NCBI GenBank assembly: GCA_963995505.1
Contig: OZ023184.1
Span: forward strand, 10,556,308 to 10,620,307
DNA length: 64,000 bases
Direction of reading: 5' to 3'
Source of the DNA: Hypericum androsaemum
Lineage: Eukaryota > Streptophyta > Magnoliopsida > Malpighiales > Hypericaceae
The notes under the pieces are model-generated. The model worked only from the letters and a program-made list of their open reading frames with translations. It ran no database searches and was not told the origin of the DNA. The position numbers and the translations under genes were made by a program. Each line of letters starts with the position of its first letter. Positions within the stretch are counted from its first letter, which is position 1. This document shows positions 46,021-57,700 of the stretch, in pieces.

Positions 46021-49000
46021 AAGGAATGAAAAGGCAAGAAAAGGCAAAAAAGGCAACATAAGGCAAGAAAAGGAAAGATAAGGCAAGAAAATGCAAGGAA
46101 AAGTAAAGAAAAGGCAAGAAAAGGTAAGAAAAGGAAAGGAAAAGGAAAGGAAAGGAAAGGCAAGAAAAGGAAAGAGCGGGAAAGAAAAAGAAAGAAAAGG
46201 CAAGGAAAAGGCAAGGAAAAGGAATGAAAAGGCAAGAAAAGGCAAGGAAAAGGAAAGAAAAGGCAAGATAATGTAAGATAAGGCAAGAAAAGGAATGAAA
46301 AGGCAAGGAAAAAGAAAGAAAAGGAAAGAAAAGGAAAGGAAAAGGTAAGATAAGGCAAGAAAAGAAAAGAAAATGGAAGGAAAGGCATGAAAAGGGAAGA
46401 AAAGGAAAGATGAAGCAAGAAAAGGAAAGAAAAAGCAAGGAAATGAAAGAAAAGGCAAGGAAAAGGCAAGAAAAGGCTAGATAAGGCAAGAAAAGTCAAG
46501 GAAAAGGCAAGATAAGGCAAGATAAGGCAAGAAAATGCTAGGAAAAGGAACGAAAAGGAAAGAAAGGCAAGAAAAGGTGAGAAAAGGAATGAAAATGTAA
46601 GAAAAGGCAAGAAAAGGAAAGGAAAGGCAAGAAAAGGCAAGAAAAGGCAAGGAAAAGGAAAGAAAAGAAAAGAAAAGGCAAGGAAAAGGTAAGATAAGGC
46701 AAGAAAAGGCAAGAAAATGGAAGGAAAGGCATGAAAAAGAAAGAAAAGGAAAGATGGGCCAAGAAAAGGAAAGAAATGGCAAGGAAAGGAAAGAAAAGGC
46801 AAGAAAAGGCAAGAAAAAGCAAAATAAGTTAATAAAAGGCAAGATAAGGAAAGAAAAGTCAAGGAAAAGGCAAGATAAGGCAAGAAAATGCTAGAAAAAG
46901 GAACGAAAAGGAAAGAAAAGGCAAGATAAGGCAAGATAAGGCAAGAAAAGGCTAAAAATTGCAAGAAAAGCAAAGAAAAGGAAAGATAAGACAAGATAAG
47001 ACAAGAAAAGGCAAGATAAGGCAAGAAAAGCAAAGAAAAGGCATGGAAAAGGCATGAAAAGGCAAGAAAATACAAGATAAGGCAAAAAAAGGAATTAAAA
47101 GGCAAGAAAAATGCAAGATAAGTCAACAAAAGGTAAGAAAAGGCAAGATAACGTAAGAAAAGGCAAAAAAAGGAAAGAAAAGGCAAGAAAAGGTACGGAA
47201 AAGGCATGAAAAGGCAAGAAAAGGAAAGATAAGGCAAGAAAAGACATGAAAAGGCAAGAAAAGGAAAGCAAAGGCAAGAAAAAGGCAAGATAAGGCAAGA
47301 AAAGGAAAGAAAGGGCAAGGAAAAGGCAAGAAAATTTAAGATAAGAAAAGAAAAGGCAAGGAAAAGGCAAGAAAATGCCAGAAAATGGATGAAAAGCGAA
47401 GAAAATGCCAGAAAAGGCAAGGAAAAGGAATGAAAAGGCAAGAAAAGGCAAAAAAGGCAACATAAGGCAAGAAAAGGAAAGATAAGGCAAGAAAATGCAA
47501 GGGAAAGTAAAGAAAAGGCAAGAAAAGGAAAGGAAAGGAAAGGAAAAGGAAAGGAAAGGCAAGAAAAGGAAAGAGCGAGAAAGAAAAAGAAATAAAAGGC
47601 AAGAAAAGGCAAGGAAAAGGAATGAAAAGGCAAGAAAAGGCAAGGAAAAGGAATGAAAAGGCAAGATAATGTAAGATAAGGCAAGAAAAGGAAAGAAAAG
47701 ACAAGGAAAAGGCAAGATAATGAAACAAAAGGAAAGAAAATGCAAGGAAAAGGCAAGAAAAGACAAGATAAGGAAAGAAAAGCCAAGATAAGGCATGAAA
47801 AGGAAAGAAATGGCAAGATAAGGCAAGGAAATGCAAGGAAAAGGCACAAAAAGGAAAGGAAAGGCAAGAAAAGGAAAGAAAAGGCAAGAAAAGGCAAGAA
47901 AAGGGAAGAAAATGTAAGAAAAGTCAAGATAAGGCAAGGAAAGACAAGAAAAGGCAAGAAAAGGAAAGAAAAGGCAAGGAAAAGGAAAGAAAAAGCAAGA
48001 AAAGGCAAGAAAAGGAATGAAAAGAAAAGATAAGGCAAGAAAAGGAAAGAAAAGAAAAGGCAAGAAGAGCGATGTAAAAGGCATGAAAAGGCAAGCAAAG
48101 GAAAGATATGGCAAGAAAAGGCAAGGAAAAAGTAAGAAATGGAAAAAAAGAGGAAAGATAAGACAAGAAAAGGCAAGGAAAAGGCAAGAGAAGGCATGAG
48201 AAGGCATGAAAAGGAAAGATAAGGTAAGAAAAGGCAAGATAAGGAATGAAAAGGTAAGATAAGGCCAGAAAAGGTAAGATAAGGCAAGAAAAGGCATTAA
48301 AAGGCAAGAAAAATGCAAGATAATTCAACAAAAGGTAAGAAAAAGTAAGATAATGTAAGAAAAGGCAAGAAAAGGAAAGAAAAGGCAAGAAAATGTATGG
48401 AAAAGGCATGAAAAGGCAAGAAAAGGAAAGATAAGGCAAGAAAAGACATGAAAAGGCAAGAAAAGGAAAGCAAAGGCAAGAAAAAGGCAAGATAAGGCAA
48501 GAAAATTTAAGATAAGGGCAAGGAAAAGGCAAGAAAATTTAAGATAAGGAAAGAAAAGGCATGAAAAGGCAAGGAAAAGGCAAGAAAAAGCAAGAAATTG
48601 TATGAAAAGCGAAGAAAATGCCAGAAAAGGTAAGGAAAAGGAATGAAAAGGCAAGAAAAGGCAAAAAAGGCAACATAAGGCAAGAAAAGGAAAGATAAGG
48701 CAAGAAAATGCAAGGAAAAGTAAAGAAAAGGCAAGAAAAGGAAAGAAAAGGAAAGGAAAAGGAAAGGAAAGGCAAGAAAAGGAAAGAGCGGGAAAGAAAA
48801 AGAAAGAAAAGACAAGAAAAGGCAAGGAAAAGGCAAGGAAAAGGCAAGGAAAAGGAATGAAAAGGCAAGAAAAGGCAAGGAAAAGGCAAGAAAAGGAAAG
48901 CAAAGGCAAGAAAAAGGCAAGATAAGGCAAGAATAGGAAAGATAAGGCAAGAAAAGACATGAAAAGGCAAGAAAAGGAAAGCAAAGGCAAGAAAAAGGCA

Positions 49001-52000
49001 AGATAAGGCAAGAAAAGGAAAGAAAGGGCAAGGAAACGGCAAGAAAATGTAAGATAAGGAAACAAAAGTCATGAAAAGGCAAGGAAAAGGCAAGAAAATG
49101 GATGAAAAGCGAAGAAAATTCTGGAAAAGGCATGGAAAAGGAATGAAAAGGCAAGAAAAGACAAAAAAAGGCAACATAAGGCAAGAAAAGGAAAGATAAG
49201 GCAAGAAAATGTAAGGAAAAGTAAAGAAAAGTCTAGAAAAGGTAAGAAAAGGAAAGGAAAAGGAAAGGAAAGGCAAGAAAAGGAAAGTGCGGGAAAGAAA
49301 AAGAAAGAAAAGGCAAGGAAAAGGCAAGGAAAAGGAATGAAGAGGCAAGGAAAAGGAAAGAAAAGGCAAGATAATGTAAGATAAGGCAAGAAAAGGAAAG
49401 AAAAGGCAAGGAAAAAGAAAGAAAAGGAAAGAAAAGGCAAGGAAAAAGAAAGAAAAGGAAAGAAAAGGCAAGGAAAAGGTAAGATAAGGCAAGAAAAGGA
49501 AAGAAAATGGAAGGAAAGGCATGAAAAGGGAAGAAAAGGAAAGATGAAGCAAGAAAAGGAAAGAAAAAGCAAGGAAATGAAAGAAAAGGCAAGAAAAGGC
49601 TAGATAAGGCAAGAAAAGGAAAGAAAAGTCAAGGAAAAGGCAAGATAAGGCAAGATAAGGCAAGAAAATGCTAGGAAAAGGAACGAAAAGGAAAGAAAGG
49701 CAAGAAAAGGTAAGAAAAGGAATGAAAAGGTAAGAAAAGGCAAGAAAAGGCAAGGAAAGGCAAGAAAAGGCAAGAAAAGGAATGAAAAGGCCAAAGGCAA
49801 TAAAATGTAAGAAAAGGCAAGATAAGGCAAGAAAAGGCTAGAAAAGGAAAGAAAAGCAAAGAAAAGGAAAGAAAAGGAAAGATAAGACAAAAAAAGGTAA
49901 GATAAGGAGAGAAAAGCCAAGAAAAGCAAAGAAAAGGCATGGAAAAGGCATGAAAAGGCAAGAAAATGCAAGATAAGGGAAGAAAAGGCAAGGAAAAAGT
50001 AAGAAAAGGAAAAAAAGAGGAAAGCTAAGGCAAGAAAAGGAAAGGAAAAGGCAAGAAAAGGTATGAGAAGGAATGAAAGGGCAAGATAAGGTAAGAAAAT
50101 GCAAGATAAGGAATGAAAAGGCAAGATAAGTTCAAAAAAGGCAAGATAAGGCAAGGAAATGCAAGGAAATGCAAGGAAAAGTAAAGAAAATGCAAGAAAA
50201 GGCAAGAAAAGAAAAGAAAAGAAAAGGAAAGGCAAGAAAAGGAAAGTAATGAAAAGGAATGAAAAGGAAAGACAAGGCAAGAGAAGGCTAGGAAAAGGAA
50301 TGAAAAGGCAAGAAAAGGTAAGGAAAAGGAAAGAAAAGGCAAGATAATGTAAGATAAGGCAAGAAAAGGAAAGAAAACGCAAGGAAAAAGAAAGAAAAGG
50401 AAAGAAAAGGCAAGGAAAAGGTAAGATAAGGCAAGAAAAGGCAAGAAAATGGAAGGAAAGGCATGAAAAGGAAAGAAAAGGAAAGATGGGCCAAGAAAAG
50501 GAAAGAAATGGCAAGGAAAGGAAAGAAAAGGCAAGAAAAGGCAATAAAAAGCAAAATAAGTTAAGAAAAGGCAAGATAAGGAAAGAAAAGTCAAGGAAAA
50601 GGCAAGATAAGGCAAGAAAATGCTAGGAAAAGGAACGAAAAGGAAAGAAAAGGCAAGATAAGGCAAGAAAAGGCTAAAAATTGTAAGAACAGGAAAGAAA
50701 AGCAAAGAAAAGGAAAGATAAGAAAAGATAAGACAAGAAAAGGCAAGATAAGGCAAGAAAAGCAAAGAAACGGCATGGAAAAGGCAGGAAAAGACAAGAA
50801 AATATAAGATAAGGCAAAAAAAGGAATTAAAAGGCAAGAAAAATGCAAGATAAGTCAACAAAAGGTAAGAAAAGGCAAGATAACGTAAGAAAAGGCAAGA
50901 AAAGGAAAGAAAAGGTAAGAAAAGGTATGGAAAAGGCATGAAAAGGCAAGAAAAGGAAAGATAAGGCAAGAAAAGACATGAAAAGGCAAGAAAAGGAAAG
51001 CAAAGGCAAGAAAAAGACAAGATAAGGCAAGAAAAGGAAAGAAAGGGCAAGGAAAAGGTAAGAAAATTTAAGATAAGGAAAGAAAAGGCATGAAAAGGCA
51101 AGGAAAAGGCAAGAAAATGCAAGAAAATGGATGAAAAGCCAAGAAAATGCCAGAAAAGGCAAGAAAAAGGAATGAAAAGGCAAGAAAAGGCAAAAAAGGC
51201 AACATAAGGCAAGAAAAGGAAAGATAAGGCAAGAAAATGCAAGGAAAAGTAAAGAAAAGGCAAGAAAAGGAAATAAAAGGAAAGGAAAAGGAAAGGAAAG
51301 GCAAGAAAAGGAAAGAGCGGGAAAGAAAAAGAAAGAAAAGGCAAGAAAAGTCAAGGAAAAGGCAAGAAAAGGCAAGGAAAAGGAATGAAAAGGCAAGAAA
51401 AGGCAAGGAAAAGGAAAGAAAAGGCAAGATAATGTAAGATAAGGCAAGAAAAGGAAAGAAAAGACAAGGAAAAGGCAAGGAAAAGGCAAGATAATGAAAC
51501 AAAAGGAAAGAAAATGCAAGCAAAAGGAAAGAAAAGACAAGATAAGGAAAGAAAAGCCAAGATAAGGCATGAAAAGGAAAGAAATGGCAAGATAAGGCAA
51601 GGAAATGCAAGGAAAAGGCACAAAAAGGAAAGGAAAGGGAAGAAAAGGCAAGAAAATGTAAGAAAAGTCAAGATAAGGCAAGGAAAGACAAGAAAAGGCA
51701 AGAAAAGGAAAGAAAAGGCAAGGAAAAGGAAAGAAAAGGCAAGAAAAGGCAAGAAAAGGAATGAAATGAAAAGATAAGGCAAGAAAAGGAAAGAAAAGCA
51801 AAGAAAAGGCAAGAAGAGCGATGTAAAAGGCATGAAAAGGCAAGCAAAGGAAAGATATGGCAAGAAAAGGCAAGGAAAAAGTAAGAAATGGAAAAAAAGA
51901 GGAAAGATAAGACAAGAAAAGGCAAGGAAAAGGCAAGAGAAGGCATGAAAAGGAAAGATAAGGTAAGAAAAGGCAAGATAAGGAATGAAAAGGTAAGATA

Positions 52001-54790
52001 AGACCAGAAAAGGTAAGATAAGGCAAGAAAAGGCATTAAAAGGCAAGAAAAATGCAAGATAAATCAACAAAAGGTAAGAAAAAGCAAGATAACGTAAGAA
52101 AAGGTAAGAAAAGGAAAGAAAAGGCAAGAAAATGTATGGAAAAGGCATGAAAAGGCAAGAAAAGGCAAGATAAGGCAAGAAAAGACATGAAAAGGCAAGA
52201 AAAGGAAAGCAAAGGCAAGAAAAAGGCAAGATAAGGCAAGAAAAGGAAAGAAAGGGCAAGGAAAAGGCAAGAAAATATAAGATAAGGAAAGAAAAGGCAT
52301 GAAAAGGCAAGGAAAAGGCAAGAAAATGCAAGAAAATGGATGAAAAGCGAAAAAAATTCTGGAAAAGGCATGGAAAAGGAATGAAAAGGCAAGAAAAGGA
52401 AAAAAAGGCAACATAAGGAAAGAAAAGGAAAGATAAGGCAAGAAAATGCAAGGAAAAGTAAAGAAAAGGAAAGGAAAAGGTAAGGAAAAGGCAAGAAAAG
52501 GTAAGAAAAGGAAAGGAAAAGGTAAGGAAAGGCAAGAAAAGGAAAGAGCGGGAAAGAAAAAGAAAGAAAAGGCAAGCAAAAGGCAAGGAAAAGGAATGAA
52601 AAGGCAAGAAAAGGCAAGGAAAAGGAAAGAAAAGGCAAGATAATGTAAGATAAGGCAAGAAAAAGAAAGAAAAGACAAGGAAAAAGAAAGAAAAGGAAAG
52701 AAAAGGCAAGGAAAAGGTAAGATAAGGCAAGAAAAGGAAAGAAAATGGAAGGAAAGGCATGAAAAGGGAAGAAAAGGAAAGATGAAGCAAGAAAAGGAAA
52801 GAAAAAGCAAGGAAATGAAAGAAAAGGCAAGGAAAAGGCAAGAAAAGGCTAGATAACGCAAGAAAAGGAAAGAAAAGTCAAGGAAAAGGCAAGATAAGGC
52901 AAGAAAATGCTAGAAAAAGGAACGAAAAGCAAAGAAAAGCAAAGAAAAGGAAAGATAAGACAAAAAAAGGTAAGATAAGGAGAGAAAAGCCAAGAAAAGC
53001 AAAGAAAAGGCATGGAAAAGGCATGAAAAGGCAAGAAAATGCAAGATAAGGCAAGGAAAGGCAACGAAAAAGTAAGAAAAGGAAAAAAAGAGGAAAGATA
53101 AGGCAAGAAAAGGCAAGGAAAAGGCAAGAAAAGGTATGAGAAGGAATGAAAGGGCAAGATAAGGTAAGAAAATGCAAGATAAGGAATGAAAAGGCAAGAT
53201 AAGTTCAAAAAAGGCAAGATAAGGCAAGGAAATGCAAGGAAAAGTAAAGAAAATGCAAGAAAAGGCAAGAAAAGAAAAGAAAAGGAAAGGAAAGGCAAGA
53301 AAAGGAAAGTAATGAAAAGGAATGAAAAGGAAAGACAAGGCAAGAGAAGGCTAGGAAAAGGAATGAAAAGGCAAGAAAAGGCAAGAAAATGTAAGGAAAA
53401 GGAAAGAAAAGGCAAGATAATGTAAGATAAGGTAAGAAAAGGAAAGAAAAGGCAAGGAAAAGGAAAGAAAAGGAATGAAAAGGCAAGGAAAATGTAAGAA
53501 AATGGAAGGAAAGGCATGAAAAGGAAAGAAAAGGAAAGATGGGCCAAGAAAAGGAAAGAAATGGCAAGGAAAGGAAAGAAAAGGGCAATAAAAAGCAAAA
53601 TAAGTTAAGAAAAGGCAAGAAAAGGAAAGAAAAGTCGAGGAAAAGGCAAGATAAGGCAAGAAAATGCTAGGAAAAGGAACGAAAAGGAAAGAAAAGGCAA
53701 GATAAGGTAAGATAAGGCAAGAAAAGGCTAAAAATTGTAAGAAAAGGAAAGAAAAGCAAAGAAAAGGAAAGATAAGAAAAGATAAGACAAGAAAAGGCAA
53801 GATAAGGCAAGAAAAGCAAAGAAAAGGCATGGAAAAGGCATTAAATGGCAAGAAAATACAAGATAAGGCAAAAAAAGGAATTAAAAGGCAAGAAAAATGA
53901 AAGATAAGTCAACAAAAGGTAAGAAAAGGCAAGATAATGTAAGAAAAGGCAAGAAAAGGAAAGAAAAGGCAAGAAAAGGTATGGAAAAGGCATGAAAAGG
54001 GAAGAAAAGGAAAGATAAGGCAAGAAAAGACATGAAAAGGCAAGAAAAGGAAAGCAAAGGCAAGAAAAAGGCAAGATAAGGCAAGAAAAGGAAAGAAAGG
54101 GCAAGGAAAAGGCAAGAAAATTTAAGATAAGGAAAGAAAAGGCATGAAAAGGCAAGGAAAAGGCAAGAAAATGCAAGAAAATGTATGAAAAGAAAAGAAA
54201 ATGCCAGAAAAGGTAATGAAAAGGAATGAAAAGGCAAGAAAAGGCAAAAAAGGCAACATAAGGCAAGAAAAGGAAAGATAAGGCAAGAAAATGCAAGGAA
54301 AATAAAGAAAAGGCAAGAAAAGGAAAGAAAAGGAAAGGAAAAGGAAAGGAAAGGCAAGAAAAGGAAAGAGCGGGAAAGAAAAAGAAAGAAAAGACAAGAG
54401 AAGGCAAGGAAAAGGCAAGAAAAGGCAAGGAAAAGGAATGAAAAGGCAAGAAAAGGCAAGGAAAAGGAAAGAAAAGACAAGAAAAGGCAAGGAACAGGCA
54501 AGAAAAGGCAAGGAAAAGGAATGAAAAGGCAAGAAAAGGCAAGGAAAAGGAAAGAAAAGGCAAGATAATGTAAGATAAGGCAAGAAAAGGAAAGAAAAGA
54601 CAAGGAAAAAGAAAGAAAATGGAAGGAAAGGCATGAAAAGGTAAGATAAGGCAAGAAAAGGAAAGGCTTGAAAATGGAAGGAAAGGCTTGAAAATGGAAG
54701 AAAAGGAAAGATGAAGCAAGAAAAGGAAAGAAAAATCAAGGAAAGGAAAGAAAAGGCAAGGAAAAGGCAAGAAAAGGCAAAATAAGTTAA

Positions 54791-57700
54791 GAAAAGGCTA
54801 GATAAGGCAAGAAAAGGAAAGAAAAGTCAAGGAAAAGGCAACATAAGGCAAGATAAGACAAGAAAATGCTAGGAAAAGGAACGAAAAGGAAAGAAAGGCA
54901 AGAAAAGGTAAGAAAAGGAATGAAAAGGTAAGAAAAGGAAAGAAAAGGCAAGGAAAGGCATGAAAAGGCAAGGAAAAGGAATGAAAAGGCCAAAGGTAAG
55001 AAAATGTAAGAAAAGGCAAGATAAGGCAAGAAAAGGCTAGAAATCGAAAGAAAAGGAAAGAAAAGCAAAGAAAAGGAAAGATAAGACAAAAAAAGGCAAG
55101 ATAAGGAGAGAAAAGCCAAGAAAAGCAAAGAATAGGCATGGAAAAGGCATGAAAAGGCAAGAAAATGCAAGATAAGGCAAGAAAAGGCAAGGAAAAAGTA
55201 AGAAAAGGAAAAAAAGAGGAAAGATAAGGCAAGAAAAGGCAAGAAAAAGGCAAGAAAAGGTATGAGAAGGAATGAAAGGGCAAGATAAGGTAAGAAAATG
55301 CAAGATAAGGAATTAAAAGGGAAGTTAAGTTCAAAAAAGGCAAGATAAGACAAGAAAAGGCATGAAATGGCAAGAAAAGGCAAGATATGTCAAGAAAAGG
55401 CAAGATAACGCAAGAAAAGGCAAGAAAAGGAAAGAAAAGGCAAGAAAAAGGAAAGATAAGGCAAGAAAAGGCAAGAAAATACAAGAAAAGGAAAGAAAAG
55501 GCAAGGAAAAGGCAAGAAAAGGAAAGAAAAGGCATTAAAAGGCAAGGAAAATGCAACATAAGGCAAGAAAAGGGATGAAAAGGCAAGAAAAGGCAAGATA
55601 AGGCAAGGAAAAGGTATCAAAAAGCAAGAAAAGAAAAAAAAAAGGCAAGACAAGGCAAGAAAATATAAGTAAAAGCAAAGAAAAGGCAAGAAAAGGCATG
55701 GAAAAGGCATGAAAAGGCAAGAAAAGCAAAGATAAGGCAAGAAAAGGCATGAAAAGGTAAGAAAAGGCAAGAAAAGGCAAGATTAGGTACGAAAAGGAAA
55801 GAAAAGTCAAGGAAAAGGCAAGATAAGGCAAGGAAATGGAAGGAAAAGGCACGAAAAGGTAAGAAAAGGCAAGAAAAAGAAAGAAAAGCAAAGAAAAGGA
55901 AAGATAAGACAAGATAAGACAAGAAAAGGCAAGATAAGGCAAGAAAAGCAGAGAAAAGTCATGGAAAAGGCATGAAAAGGAAAGAAAATGCAAGATAAGG
56001 CAAGAAAAGGCAAGGAAAAAGCAAGAAAAGGAAGAAACGAGGAAAGATAAGGCAAGAAGAGGCAAGGCAAAGGCAAGAAAAGGCATGAGAAGGAATTAAA
56101 AGGCAAGATAAGGTAAGAAAATGCAAGATAAGGAATGAAAAGGCAAGATAAGTTCAGAAAAGGCAAGATAAGGCATGAAAAGGCAAGAAAAGGAAAGATA
56201 AGGCAAGAAAAGGAAAGATAAGGTAAGAAAAGGCATGAAAATGCAAGAAAAGGAAAGAAAAGGCAAGGAAAAGGCAAGATAAGGCAAAAAAAGGAAAGTA
56301 AAGGCATTGAAAAGGCAAGAAAAGGCAAGATAAGGAAAGAAAAGGCATGAAAAGGCAAGGAAGAGGTAAGATAAGGCAAGAAAAGGGATGAAAAGGCAAG
56401 AAAATGAAAGATAGGGCAAGATAAGGGAAGAAAAGGCAAGGAAAAGAAATGAAAAGGCAAGAAAAAGAAAAAAAGGCAAGATAAGGCAAGAAAATACAAG
56501 AAAAAGCAAAGAAAAGGCATGGAAAAGGCATGTAAAGCCTAGAAAATGGATGAAAAGAGAGAAAAGGCCAGAAAAAGCAAGGAAAAGGAATGAAAAGGCA
56601 AGAAAAGGAAAAAAAAGGCAAGATAAGGCAAGAAAATACAAGAAAAAGGTAAGAAAAGGCATGGAAAAGGCATGAAAAGGTATGAAAATGGATGAAAAGG
56701 AGAGAAAAGGTCAGAAAAGGCAAGGAAAAGGAATGAAAAGGCGAGAAAAGGCGAGATAAGGAAAGATAAGGCAAGAAAATGCAAGAAAAGGCATGAAAAG
56801 GAAAGGGCAAAAAAAGGCAAGAAAAAGCAAGAAAAGAAAAGAAAAGGAAGGAAAAGGCAAGAAAAGGCAAAAAAGGCAAGGAAAGGAAACAAAAGGCAGG
56901 AAAAGGAAAGGAAAGGCAGGAAAAGGAAAGAAAAGGAAGGAAGAGGCAAGAAAGGGTAAAAAAGGCAAAGAAAGGAAAGAAAAGGCAAGGAAAACGAAAG
57001 AAAAGTCAAGGAAAAAGCACGAAAAGGCAAGAAATGTAATGAAAAGGAAAGAAAAGGTAAGAAAAGCAAAGAAAAAGCAAGAAAAGGAAAGAAAAGGGAA
57101 GATAAGGTAAGGAAAGGCAGGAAAAGATAAGAAAATGCAAGAAAAGGCAAGAAAAGGCAAGGAAAAGGAATGAAAAGGCCAGAAAAGGCAAGATAAGGCA
57201 AAATAAGGCAAGAAAAAGTAAGAAAAGTAAAGAAAAGGCAAGAAAAGGCATGTAAAAGGCATGAAAAGGCAAGATAAGGCAAGAAAAGGCTAGGAAAAAG
57301 GAAGAAAAGGAAAAAAGGAGGAAAGATAAGGCAAGAAGAAGGCAAGATAAGGTAAGAAAATGCAAGATAAGGAATGAAAAGGAAAGATAAGTCTAGAAAA
57401 GGCAAGATAAGCCAAGAAACGGCATGAAAACGCAAGAGAAGGCAAGATAAGTCAAGATAAGGCAAGAAAAGGCAAGATAAGGCAAGATAAGGTAAGAAAA
57501 GGCAAAAAAATGGATGAAAAGGAAAGAAAAGGCCAGAAAAGGCAAGGAAAAGGAATGAAGAGTCAAGAAAAGGCAAAAAAGGCAAGATAAGGCAAGAAAA
57601 GGAAAGATAAGGCAAGAAAATGCAAGGAAAAGTAAAGAAAGGGCAAGTACAGGAAAGAAAATGAAAGAAAAGGAAAGGAAAGGCAGGAAAAGGATAGAAA

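Larger units (their letters stand above)
28933..49286 (+). repeat. Super-repeat copy 3 (~10.9 kb, split by elements 3 and 2)
   Basis: Spacings begin 2128, 911 and 2387 bp, almost the same as copy 1, then 1104, 1273, 1399, 1213 and 501 bp after removing the nested insertion and its target duplication (9438 bp). The later blocks depart from the pattern of the first two copies, partly through local duplications near 45.8-46.0 kb. The next GAATGAAGAGGC variant at 49337 marks the start of a further, disturbed copy. Confidence 0.65.
45569..54790 (+). repeat. Purine-rich decamer array, higher-order core (segment 3)
   Basis: Same array and orientation. GAGCGGGAAAG-type markers lie at 46174, 47573, 48786, 49287 (as GTGCGGG), 51315, 52546 and 54368. 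The spacing is less regular than in the first two segments, with local duplications near 45.8-46.0 kb and a short 0.5-kb block at 48.8-49.3 kb. No gene supported. Confidence 0.92.
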
